This document shows, piece by piece, positions 11,938 through 22,989 of a stretch of 64,000 bases of DNA; within the stretch, counting starts at the first letter, position 1; each line of letters begins with the position of its first letter. The stretch is taken from assembly GCA_934045075.1 (NCBI GenBank), contig OW203722.1, positions 12,958,796-13,022,795 on the forward strand, read 5' to 3'. Under the pieces are notes generated by a model. The model saw nothing but the letters and a program-made list of their open reading frames with translations. It was not told the DNA's origin and ran no database searches. The position numbers and the translations under genes are program-made. Source of the stretch: Yponomeuta sedellus (taxonomy: Eukaryota; Arthropoda; Insecta; Lepidoptera; Yponomeutidae).

Positions 11938-13389
11938 TCAATCAAATAAACCGCCCCGAGACATTTCAGATCCAAAGGTGCCCATGACACTGGCAGCATT
12001 ACCGCGCTGCACAGCAAGGGATATCCTTTGCATCAAAAATGCCCCTGAGCGGTAGTCAAAGCCACGGTTCCTAAGACGACGCCCTACCTCCTTAATAAAA
12101 GCTTTTCCCTGGGCACCCCAAACTCCAGTAGTTTCCAGGGCAATTGGCACAAATAGGTAGCTGTGCATCAGCTGGCTGTATTTCGCACACTTAAGTCTAG
12201 CTGCAGCCTCAGCAGCCGACCCAGGGACACCAACCGTCGACACAATGTGAGAAGGTGCGAAGGTGCACATGCAGGTGGCATCCCAGAGTAGACACCGACC
12301 TCTCTCCCACAGTATCAAAGTGAGACCGTTCGGACGCCTCCCATCAGTGCGGATAAATCCTGGCGGCCCAAGAACCGTAGGGACGTTCGCCGAAATAAGA
12401 GCCCTCCGAACGATATCATTTATAGAATGATGCCGTGAGAGTCTACCTGCACTCCGAACACAATAAAGCCCATGACGACCCCGCGAATCCACCTCCGCAC
12501 CGCAAACACAGCGATGCGGTTGACATATGTCACAACCCAAACGCAGCGCCACCGCTACACGCAAGGAATTGTCATCCAAGAGGGTTTCCAAAAAGGGTGA
12601 AGGCAAAGCATGGAGCCATACCCCGGAGTCAGGCTGAGAAAATGCCCGCAAACGCGCGAGTTCAGCACCAGAGCTCTGCTCTACAAGTTTTTAAAGCGCT
12701 ACTCGACACATCTCCTCATCCCAAGCCCGCTGCCGATCAGGCTGCCCCGGCAAATTACCGGCGGACAACAAGCCCGCCATAACTTCAAAGCCTTATCTGC
12801 AAAAGGGATGCGGAACCCGTCACCATTAACTCGTAAAATGCGAGTGACCAAGTGCAACACCCCCCGCGACGACGCCAAAAAAGCTGGCAGTTCTGTTTCC
12901 TGCAGACGACGGATGCCCAGTCCGCCATGTCTAGCCGGCAGCGCAGCCTGAGACCACTGGAAAGCAGTCATTTCTATATATAACACACTCTTACAACTCC
13001 TTGAGCATGTTATCGTACATCAGTGACTCCTCTTTGTACAACCAGATTGGAGACGTTCGCAAGGTGTACGTTAGCCTCGGGATGGACAGGCAACTACGCA
13101 AAATTACTAGTGCCACATGCGCAGAAAGCTGTTAAAGATGCGGTTTGGTATCTGCCAGAATTTTTAATTTTGATTTTTGCACCCCCGGCACCCCCTCTGG
13201 AAAAACTGGAGCACCCAAAAGGGTAAACTCTGCCCTGTCCAATAGCTTTATCCCCGGTATTAAAGCATCTACCTGCAACTGTACAGCCCGAGTAAGATGA
13301 CCTGAGCACGAAAACAATTCAAATTCAAATTTAAAAAAAAAAGCGCTTACTTGCCACAATCCTGACAAACCTCTTTGCTCTTCTCCCAA
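11938..13389 (-). pseudogene. non-LTR retrotransposon fragment: RT thumb region plus zinc cluster and endonuclease-like C-terminus
   Basis: Read from high to low coordinates. (1) About 13300-13023: RT C-terminal segments in two frames, including LLGAPVFPE and then RLTYTLRTSP. (2) 12986-12699: a GGLGIRR ... FLASS stretch typical of the thumb of such polymerases. (3) 12651-11938: an open C-terminal block of 237 residues that starts SGVWLHALPSP. It contains a Cys/His cluster (C40, C43, H46, C48, C50, H60, C64) and then RRPNG at 106-109 and WDAT at 123-126. That order, zinc cluster then a PD...D-like motif, fits non-LTR elements with a restriction-like endonuclease behind the RT. Here the usual PD reads PN. 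Several frameshifts show it is dead, and the 5' part of the element is missing. Clade assignment is from memory. Confidence 0.75.
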
Positions 13390-14355
13390 GGAAATGTGCC
13401 TTTTCTTTCTAAGCTTTACTACAAACTAAAGTTTATCAACTGTTTGTTGTTGGCTGCGCTCTGGTGTGTTGATATTGCGATAACAGTAACGAAATGGCTC
13501 TAGTGTTATCGGCTGCGTGCAGCCCCAGTACGTTACACACCACTCTTGCCATCAACTATAAAATTTAATATAAATATTAATACTTCAGGGGTGAATAAAT
13601 AAGCCGGCCTTGGGAGGCCTACCCCTGACTAGACTGATTGAAGGTGGCTGCTCTGTTTACCTTCCTAATCCGCTGAGAAATCATAGAGAGTCCGCTCTAA
13701 TAAGCAAGAATAGAATATTATGGCAAGCTTTAAATAAATTAATAATGAACTCTGTAGGTGCCGGTGACGTGGCCCAATGCGTCCCGTGCTAATGCAACAG
13801 CAAACATGGCTGCGCTTGCAAAATTAATGGTAGATAAACAAAGACTCCTATTAGCCAGCAGCGCGCTGATTGCGATCGCGGGCGGATTCACCCTCCGCAT
13901 CCACCTAAAGATAATTAGCTCACTTGCAGCTGCCCTACTGCTGTATACTTAATAGATAACGTAAACTTCTTTAATTACTTTTTTACAGCCTAGAGTATTG
14001 GGGTACATAAACTCTACATTTACAGTACGTAATCATCAATTGTTTTACAACCTTCCTAGAGCCCGCTTCCTGTTATTAAATAGTAGTACGCTGGTTGTCA
14101 AAAACCAAACCGTAATCCCTATAGTGTTAACTAAAGCCACCAACCTTCTCTTACAATAGCTTTTCAGAAATAACTCAATTATAGCCTTAAACTTAATGAA
14201 GCCCAACAAAGTAGAAGTTTTACCTAACTCCCCTAAAATTATTGTTTGGCAGCAATGCTCCGAAAACACTGTACCTAGGTATGTTACGGATAAGTTGGTG
14301 AAATCGGAAAAGCTAAAATGCGTAGTCCTTAAAAGTCAGTGAATCGGTCGTTCTC
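13390..14355. other. noncoding, nothing recognised
   Basis: May include a little more of the truncated LINE near 13390. Otherwise no coding or repeat structure that I can name. Confidence 0.4.
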
Positions 14356-14472
14356 AGTTCACAGTGCGGTTAACTCTACTCGAGACTTACCATAAAGCAT
14401 TTAAGGAGACAGATGTAGAAAATGAAGCAGCGCCATGCAGATGTAGCGAGTCGGATGTGCGTCATGCAGTTG

Positions 14473-14480
14473 TGACGTCA
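14473..14480. promoter_or_regulatory. perfect palindromic CRE (TGACGTCA)
   Basis: An exact TGACGTCA, the full cAMP-response/ATF-type site, followed within about 12 bp by a second GACGTC. It lies in a GC-rich patch (14400-14590) inside AT-rich DNA. Function is inference; a single 8-mer is expected by chance about once per 65 kb. Confidence 0.4.
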
Positions 14481-15530
14481 TAGCGACGTCGCAGCGGTAA
14501 AAACAGGCAAAGCGGACAACCGGCACCGTGTTGACGTGGCGGTAATTAACGTAGGCTGCGCTCCCTCCCGCCTGCTCTCACAGGTTGGTAATTGATACGG
14601 AGCCTGTTACGATCGATCTACTCCAGGCATTGGGGGCAATGCTCTATACACAAAAAAACTGAAATAGATTAAAATGTGCAAATTGAACCAATCCAATTTG
14701 ACTTTGAGTCGTTTATGAAGTAATAAACTAAGTACATAGTTGAATGTGTAACGATTGGCTGAAAGCGCGGAAATTAAATAGCCGCTCATATCCGGACGGT
14801 GAAGAGTGTCGGCGTCGAGTACAGGCGACAGCACATGATCCTTTACACGCGTGCACGCTACTCGTTTATGGTACGGGTGACTTTAGAATGAAAATGCAGG
14901 AACTGAACTGCGTCGACTGTACAAATATGTGTCAACATTCAACGTCCGCTGCCGATACCGCTTCAGCTCACGCTCCCGCTTATGCCATACACCAGTCATT
15001 AAACTCGCAAACATTCATTATGATAATATTTATTCTTTAATTAGCGGGTTAATAGGTAGGTAACTACTTATTTTCGTTGGTACTATAAACACGAAGAGGT
15101 GCTTGCAAAATTAATGAGAATTGAGCATGATGTGTCAATATTCATTATTATGAGTGGCTTTTTAAAACAAGAAGTTTTATTAAGATAACCTACGTAATTC
15201 GATTTACTATCCTATTGTGGCCAGATTATTACACAATCAATGTTTAATTACATTTTAACCAGTACATCCCCGATCAGTTTATCACTATAGTGTAATTTTT
15301 GGGAGTTACGCGTCTTGTAAATTTAGGCAGCTAAATAGGTAATATGGTGACACACCTTTAAATACGACTTTGAATATGCCCACATATGTATAATTAATTT
15401 CTGAAGGATGCAGACCAAACACCTCTCTGCAACAAACATTAGCGCCATTATTAAGCCTAAAATTTCCAATTAGAGTGTCGTATGTACATTCGTAAACTTT
15501 ACTAGTGTGCATAACACTCATTCTACTTAC

Positions 15531-15689
15531 AGGCGACTTCGTAAAGAAAACGTAAAGGTCAACCTGCTGTCCACTGTATAATCTCTCGCGCACCACGTGC
15601 ATGCGCGACCGTACAGGCCAATTAGCCGTATTACCGCGACATCGCAACGAATCACACGCATCCGGCAAATGAACGATAACTCTAGTTAC
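15531..15689 (-). CDS. possible internal coding exon of an unrecognised gene
   Basis: On the minus strand 159 nt (53 codons, phase 0 at both ends) are open between a candidate acceptor (tatcgtttag, ending 15690) and a candidate donor (cct/GTAAGT, intron starting 15530). The peptide includes WPVRSRMHVV and SGQQVDLYVFF. I do not recognise a domain. The exact phase, the strong donor and the low stop density favour an exon. The weak polypyrimidine tract and the lack of any neighbouring exon count against it. It could equally be chance. Confidence 0.22.
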
Positions 15690-15924
15690 CTAAACGATAT
15701 TAACGATCTTAATTTGGGTCATGCGTATGATAAAACAGTTAATTGCACGCGTGACTGACCCTGATTTGCTTATTAATGATAGGTACATGAACCTTCTGAT
15801 AGGTAAGTAGGCATTGTATGTAAATAGGAGACGCGCGATCGAATCCTGCCTCGCCCGATTTTTTTTTCAATGTGAATTATTTAAGCCCTAAGATGTAGGT
15901 TCAGAAAAACGCACACAATTCGGA

Positions 15925-16195
15925 ATAGACTTCTTCAGCGTCACGTCAACCTCCTCGGTCCTCTGCCAATCTCGTCCACTGTCCTCCTCCCGCGTTCTTA
16001 ATTTCGTCAAACCAGGCGGCCTATGCACCTAACGACGGCACCACCCTGTTACCGTCTTCGGCCACCGTCGATTTCCTGTTTAACCATCTGTCGTGCCCAT
16101 CTACTTAAGTTTTGTAGTTTGTGTGCCCAAATCTTCCACTTTAATCTCTGTCGAATTACAACGTTGCGCACGCGATCCACAAGAAAGAATAGGCT
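15925..16195 (-). pseudogene. degenerate C-terminus of an RTE-type LINE polyprotein
   Basis: Minus-strand translation gives pieces in more than one frame: RLKWKIWAHKLQNLSRWARQ from about 16165 downward, then AAWFDEIKNAGGGQWTRLAEDR from about 16020. They match in order the LKW.WAGH...RW and RW.D.I....W..LA.DR segments that close RTE-like polyproteins in insects. Frames are broken and the copy is old. The sequence just downstream (15840-15870) ends in a T-run. Confidence 0.6.
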
Positions 16196-16259
16196 TCTTT
16201 GCTAATAGGCATGGCTCCCTCCTTCGGTGCAACTTGGACTTTTCCCCACATGTTTTTTT

Positions 16260-19170
16260 GTGAGTTTCCATGTGACTAATGTGGAAAAATCAATTAAAAA
16301 CGAGAAATATAAAGTTAAAATTCACGCACAGAAAAGCTTGTTTATTTTTTTACTCGGAGACTGACAAGTGATAACGACGAGTGCACATTTTAAACAAAAG
16401 CCGGGCCTTTGTTAGTGTTGGCGAGCCAATTAGGAGTGTTAGGTGGCGGAGGAGCACTCGGGCGCGGGGGTGCCGCCTAGGGCTGTGACGGTGTCCAATT
16501 AAACTGACGCCGGCGACGTACAGCCTGCACGAAGCCTCCTCCTAATTGCGTAAGTCACTCCTAAACAAACCTCTGAGCCGCTGTTTTTGCACACTCACTA
16601 ACAATGGAATCATGTCAGACACCACAAGAACTTCCCCTTCGTTGTATTTTCCGACATTGTAAGTATTGAGTTGTTAATTAAATTCGCACAACACATCATT
16701 CCGAGGTATAGTCGCCGCTAACGCGACGGAATAGAGGCGAATTCAGATCGTAGCTGTTGTGGCGTAGAGTTGTGTGTAGACGTTGTTGCTTGTTTAATTA
16801 CAACAATAGTGGCCTCTAATGAGAGTTTGCGCTAATAAGCGCTGCAGAATGCAATCAACATACCTCGACGGTCTAATGAGCCGAGCTGCAGGTAAAAACA
16901 AGCGGCCGGCCAAGACATTCTGCTGAACATTAATCAGGCGACGAGCCCGTATCGACCCAGACTGTACCGGAAGGACATTTTCCTAACACGGCACTTCGTA
17001 GTAAATTGTATGTAAAGCCTAAGAAAACATCTATAAATTGTTATCCTAATCAACATCTTTCTTACATAGTAATAGAGGATATCCCGTTACATAAGAGTTT
17101 CAGATGGACAATCTCTATTAGGCTAGTAAAACATTTCAACTACGGTGATTGCACAAGCGTAGGCAACCTCCCCGTTTTTCAATTAATAATTATGTTTTGG
17201 GAGTAAGTACTTACATAGTATAAACGTTCATTTAAATAAGTACCTTTGATTACGTCGTAGCTACCCCATTAAAACTTAACGAGGGGCGAGCCCAGGGAAA
17301 ATAACTAACCCAATTTCCCTTTGCCGGGAAATCATTAAAAGTCTTAAAAGGGTCTTTTCACATATATTTTTTACCCCGGAGCGTACGTGCAAATAAACAC
17401 ATTTTTACATACTCGAACAAACAATTCCCCTAACGAGGCGGGCTGGTAACGAGCTCGGCGGCCGGCAGCGTCCGCGCCGCGCCGCGCCGCCTCGCGCCGC
17501 GCCGCCGCGACACCACCCGCTAATTGGAGGGATCCGGGAAATATGTCTCGTTATCCTACCTGCCGCCGCCGCCACTAGCCTGCTAACGACAATCCTGATT
17601 TATTACAACACATATTCAAATTGACACCGACGAAATCCGAGCCGCGTTTGGAGGAACGACGTGGCTCGACTCTCGGGCCCCGATCCCCGATGCAAACGCT
17701 CCTTAAATAGCATGTAGAAATGAAAGTGCTGTATACAAATTGAGCTCTTATAGCCAATATAGGGATTAGGCTATCAACCGGCTCCCACGCGTTAGTTAGG
17801 TTACGTTGTTATTTTAGCTGAGCTCGGAACGAGTTGGCTTGTTTACTCAATCGATAAGGAGATTGCCCTAATGAGCTGTGTATTCATTACTTTAATTACG
17901 ATATTTTTGTGACATTTGTATGAAGTGTCACGTTTTCAAGAAAGACTTGACAAAGCTCCAAAGCCGATCAAGTAGGTAACATAATAATAACTGGATTATT
18001 TATATTTATAGGTTCTTAACGCACTAAGTCCTTAACGAAGCGCGGCGCGGGCGCGGGTCCAAAGAAGTGACGTAAGCAGCTATGCGGCGCGGCTCAAGTC
18101 ATCTACTGGAGAGCTAGGCTTATTACATCGGCTTATGTGTCAGTTCTGTATTAATTATTTACTTATAAGATTTCCCAATTGAATGCTCGCGGCAGCGGCG
18201 CGGGCGGCGGTATAATTAATTTGAGTGTGCCGTATTAGCGTCAGCAGAGCGAAGCACAATCTTACTCGCGACTCCTCGCAATTACCGACTCTACTACAAA
18301 ATACGTCGAATGCCACATAATTGCTGAGAATATTACGGCACCAAGCTTAATTGTTCTCGACTTAATTAATTAAGCTTTTGTTTGAAACTAACAGCAAAGT
18401 GTAGAGTTGGCAATTCTAAATTGGATCTTGTAATTACCTTACCCTCCCTTTTGGTGAACTGTCTACTTTCAATTATGGGTGAAGCTTTGTTAATGGAATC
18501 AATTATAATTGGGGCACAATATGAAGCGCAATGGCTTTCGAACAATCAATTACAATTTAATTAAATGATTGCCGTAACGACCACTACGCGTAGGTATTTA
18601 TGGTAAACACCCATTCGATTCAATCGGATTGAGTCGCGCATAATTAACATAACACTGGACAATAACGAATTTCTAATATACAGCTCGGTATTGTTTTAAA
18701 AAAAACCTGAAAACCGTTACTTGACATCGATAATAAAACCACTCTATACAACCAAAAGTATATAATTTCTCATAAAAATTAACCGTGACGACTACAAAGA
18801 TGTATCATATAAAAAAAATATTTTTAAAATTTATTAACAATTGTAATTATCGATAACTGAAGACACTTTTTCGGTTTTGCATTGTTTCTATAAAAAATAA
18901 TACATTCCGTACCTCTTTCCTATTGTCAGTAGACCTAGTTTCAGCAAGCACGTTACGCGTATTAAAAAACTTGAGAGCTCTCTTTACGGTCAAGCCGGCA
19001 TGTCACGCCAAACTCTTCCGTAATTAAGACAAAATAATGAGTGTAACGAGCGCGGCGCGGCGGGCGGGACGTGGCGCGGCATACGTCGGTCGTTGCGACA
19101 AAGAACTGCGAATCATGGATGTTCTTTTGACTGGGGCGGAGCGCAAAAGGAAAGTAAAGTGTTTGTATCG
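16260..19170. promoter_or_regulatory. noncoding block rich in TAATTA-type homeodomain cores; candidate regulatory DNA
   Basis: GC-rich patches (16430-16560; 17440-17580, with a CGCCGC-rich core; 18030-18090; 18180-18220) alternate with AT stretches. TAATTA/TTAATT cores recur, for example near 16677, 16795, 18153, 18213, 18360-18375 and 18549-18565. An inverted pair AAGCTTAATT ... AATTAAGCTT lies at about 18343-18376. No ORF is convincing. This composition is typical of conserved noncoding DNA around developmental transcription-factor genes; conservation itself cannot be tested here. Confidence 0.35.
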
Positions 19171-19173
19171 TAA

Positions 19174-19204
<31 letters not shown>

Positions 19205-19258
19205 TGTATGTATGTATGTATGTATGTATGTATGTATGTATGTATGTATGTATGTATG

Positions 19259-19292
<34 letters not shown>

Positions 19293-19386
19293 TGTATGTA
19301 TGTATGTATGTATGTATGTATGTATGTATGTATGTATGTATGTATGTATGTATGTATGTATGTATGTATGTATGTATGTATGTGAG
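19174..19386. repeat. (ATGT)n microsatellite, about 53 units
   Basis: Tetranucleotide tract with a single visible variant (tatatg at about 19260). CMYV-type ORFs across it are artefacts. Confidence 0.98.
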
Positions 19387-19387
19387 T

Positions 19388-20084
19388 ATGTTGTAATTTA
19401 AATCATTTTAATTCATGTAGTTACTTTCATTATAAAAACCAAATGTCTACTTATTAAATGTTAAAGATGTTAGTTTCATAACAAATAGGTAGATTATGTA
19501 GCGAAGAATCTTACAAAAATAACCCCAAATTTAATGTTGTTAAAAAAAATTACGTAAGTAACTAAAATTTTTTCAGATTCAAAATTATTACTCATGGATG
19601 TGTTGAGCATTAGAAACAATCGTCTTCTAAGTATCTTTTAATGCGAACTCTCTGTTTACCTTTTTAATTAATACCAAATATATTTGTAAATAATCCTTGA
19701 TGTTATAGTAAGCCTTTCCGCATAAAATGTAATTAACACATTTTTTAAACCGCATCGGAAGTACCTAACTAATGTTTACATTATATTTGTTTACTTCCGA
19801 TACTTAATGTTTTTCCCATCTTATGTTACCTCATAACTTCTTAACCTATGGTCAGATTTTGACCAATAAATATACAATACAATAATAACATCTTAAGGGG
19901 ATAAATAAATAAAAACACATTCTCAACCTGATGCCTGAGCAGGACAGTGCTCTGTACGTACAAACACTTGAGCGAGTGCTCGGTCAAGTGTTCAACCAAG
20001 CAGAGTGGCGGGAGAATTACTAAAATCATAGTTTGTTCGCTCTCCCACTTCACATCACATCTTTCACTCAAAGCGGCCACAGTG
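19388..20084. other. noncoding, nothing recognised
   Basis: AT-rich. The weak minus-strand ORF at 19841-20080 has no domain signature. Confidence 0.4.
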
Positions 20085-20220
20085 GGCCAATTTCTGAATT
20101 GATAATTTCGCTAAGTAAATACTTAACTGTAGATATGTCTCTGCGAATTTCTCAGCAAAGAGTGTGACAGAACGTTAATTAAGTATTTACTTAGTGAAAT
20201 TCTCAATTCAGAAACCGGCC
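20085..20220. repeat. inverted repeat, 42-bp arms, 52-bp spacer
   Basis: 20085-20126 and 20179-20220 are inverted copies with about five mismatches. Both begin GGCC at the outer tip and meet at TTAAGTATTTACTTAG-like sequence. This looks like a small foldback or MITE relic; no obvious target duplication. Confidence 0.7.
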
Positions 20221-20625
20221 AAGTCTCGCTCAATAAATATGGTCACTGCACTACTGACTGCTTTAAAACAAAACTGACCCATACTGATCCACAGTAGCAA
20301 AAAAAACACCTGCTCGCCCGCCCAACTCTCTCGATCGAGTATCAATTTACTGTCTCGCCACTGTATCCGATACCGTGTGATCAAAGCATAGGTACATAAT
20401 TATACTCTCTTTTTCTTTAATAGCCCTCCTGTATAATCGCTGAGCCTCTTCTGCGTTATGTATTTTACAAAAGTGCTTCAACTGCTAAAAACATCTTCCA
20501 CTTAGTTTTAGTGTTTTGTTACAGGGGAAGTACTACAAAGAATATCATGTTTTCACGATATGTCGCGAAAACATAGAGCTACGAATGTTCTCCTAACTAC
20601 GTTACTTTGTGAGTAGGGCTTAAAC

Positions 20626-20940
20626 TTCACTATTCGAATACCTATTCGTTTCATTCGAATACTCGCCTGTTTTATTATTCACGAGAAGGCGAGAATTCAC
20701 CTGTTTAAGTAACTATTTTTAACGCTACCGTCAGTGAACCAATTAATAAATGTTTTATCATTATTTTTATTTCAACGAAATAAAAGTCTACTATCAAGTA
20801 TAGTGGGAGAAAAAAAAGTGTACAAAATATGATTCAAAGACGACATAAAAAGACTTTTCCTCGTTTACAAATTAAGTTTTCATATATTCAGTACAATTGA
20901 ATTTTCCCATGGTTAGATTTAGTAGTATTCGAATAGTAAA
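20626..20940. mobile_element. possible MITE with 16-bp terminal inverted repeats
   Basis: TTCACTATTCGAATAC at 20626-20641 is matched by GTATTCGAATAGTAAA (inverted) at 20925-20940 with one mismatch. Several further ATTCGAAT cores lie at the left end. The TTCGAA palindrome inflates the match, so this is tentative. Confidence 0.3.
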
Positions 20941-20944
20941 AATG

Positions 20945-22550
20945 GGAAAATTATACCAGTCTTAGTTGTCGGCGCCCCGCGAGTCCTGGGTTTGTAATCT
21001 GCCCGTCCAATCAACCTCAACATAGCCGATTTTAACTTGCACGGTGCCAGTGCTTATTACTCGACCGCGGGCTGGGCTGTTTGCGCTCTAAAGTGCTGAA
21101 TTCAAATTTCAGTTCTAAGCATGCTACAGAATTAAAGTCGTAGGCGTAGCAATGCGGCGTATTTTCTGTTAACGGCTTTGTATTTTTGTCCCATATTAAT
21201 TTAAACTAGCGCAACGACAAACGTGTCTCAGGGTTATTTCACGGAGTTGCTGCAACATGATTTTTCCGCCGTCGACTGAGTCGTAAAAGTTAAACAAAAC
21301 GATGTCGTTACGCGCCTTTCTCCCTTACAAAGTATCGTGTCAATAAACTTACAATTAAGGCTCTAATTGGATAGGTTGTAAAGCTCTACAAACAAGAGGC
21401 TGAAGCTTTTTGTATTTATTACAACGATAACATCGTGAGTGCTATTAGCTATCTAATCTCGAGTCGCGTGCATTAATTAAGTAATTATCAGCAATACAGC
21501 GACGTATCGCTCGCTAATTAACATTAATTTAGCCCGACATATTTGCTCTACATTGTTCACCGTTGCTCTATGCGGGATTGTTTACTTGCGCTAACTGCTA
21601 ATATAGGGCCTTTTGCCTAACGCAAATATACGTTACCCATATTGTCCGCTCAATATGTTGCAAGTGACAATCTCAATCAGCTGATTCAAGGTTAATCCCC
21701 GGGTGCCGATGACTTTAGGGAAGTTATGTTCCATTGTTTACCTATGAGGACCTTGCCTCAAACTTAGTTTGGAGTGATATTTTATTTATACCATGGATAT
21801 CATTGCAAAAGTTTGAAAAAAATAAAAATATTTTTCCGGGGTTTAAAAAATTTTAAAAAACAGGTAACTTTAAGAAAAGAAACTTATAGCCACAGTAAAA
21901 CATAATTTTACGAGACATAGAAGTCTGAACATAATAACGTTTTGTGACGTCGTGTTTAACCCCAATTTACGTACCATGTGACACGAATCATTTCGTTAGG
22001 TTTATTTTCAAAGCGGTGAAGAAAAATCGTTTTTTGCATTTTTATATTCTATAATAATATATTGTTTTTTAATGATATTCTCCATTGCAGAACCATGAGA
22101 GAAAAGTAAATCGAAATACCCTTATTTCAATATCCATTTCAACATTTGTCAGTTTCTCATCACATTTGGTTACCATAGTCCAAAATTCGTAGACAAAATG
22201 ACAGTTACAATTAACATCCCACCATGAGCTGTTCTCTAGATAATAGAAGTTAGAATGGAGTGAATGGAATGAACGTAAAATCCGTAAACTCAATCAGTAG
22301 CTCCAAGATGCGTAAACTTTTTCATATAGACTATTGTTTATTAATGTAAGAGCTGTTGTTTATTAATGTTTCTAGTAAACATACTCACAATAATTTTCTT
22401 CATGTTGTATTACTAGACAATCGCAGGAATTATCTTTGTTTTATTAAAGTCTTATAAAAAATTATTATAATGTGTTGTGAACAAAAGAACGCATTTGATA
22501 GCGAAATAAAAATTAAGTATAACAAAACAGTGTTAATTTTAACGCTCTAG
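20945..22550. other. noncoding, probably regulatory or intronic
   Basis: Further GC/AT mosaic with TAATTA cores at about 21470-21530. No coding evidence. Confidence 0.35.
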
Positions 22551-22557
22551 TACTCAC

Positions 22558-22830
22558 CGCAAAAAATGTCTTCGCTCGCAAAACACCAAAAACTACAATG
22601 TTTATTACTCCGTGTCTTTAATTATTTCAATTGAATACACAGAACCACGTCCACAACAAAATCACCAAGTTTCAACACCTTCACACAATAACCCGCGAAA
22701 AGTATCGCTTCCGGAAAATCGTCCACGGTCGATGCGGCGTCGGTACTCGCACGTAATTAGTCCTGGCGATTTAGTCCGCCCTTGGTGCAAGAAACTAGAG
22801 TTTCACTTTTCGTCGCGTCGAGTCACGGAG
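22558..22830 (-). promoter_or_regulatory. candidate untranslated first exon and promoter, minus strand
   Basis: A strong donor GCG/GTGAGTA sits at 22558/22557 on the minus strand. Upstream of it the sequence has the G+T/A-rich, ATG-poor look of an insect 5' UTR, and above 22830 it passes into a GC-rich block (to about 22990) that could be a promoter. The upper boundary is a guess. If real, transcription runs leftwards with a large first intron over the TAATTA-rich tract at 16-22 kb. Confidence 0.3.
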
Positions 22831-22989
22831 TCGTGCTCGAGTAAAGTTTGCGCGGGAGAGTCAGCGAGAGAGGACATGCACTCGCGAGGAGGGCCCGGCG
22901 CGGAGTGGAGTGCGTCGGGCTCCGGCGGGCCGAGCGCGGACTCGGAGAGCCACCCGCCGCCCCGCCGGAAGACGGGGTGGAACAACACT

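Noticed and set aside
12435..12951. Plus-strand ORFs of about 115 codons
   Set aside because: Shadows of the minus-strand LINE C-terminus.
15306..15668. 120-codon minus-strand ORF as a whole gene
   Set aside because: No ATG and no domain; only the 15531-15689 part has splice framing, reported with low confidence.
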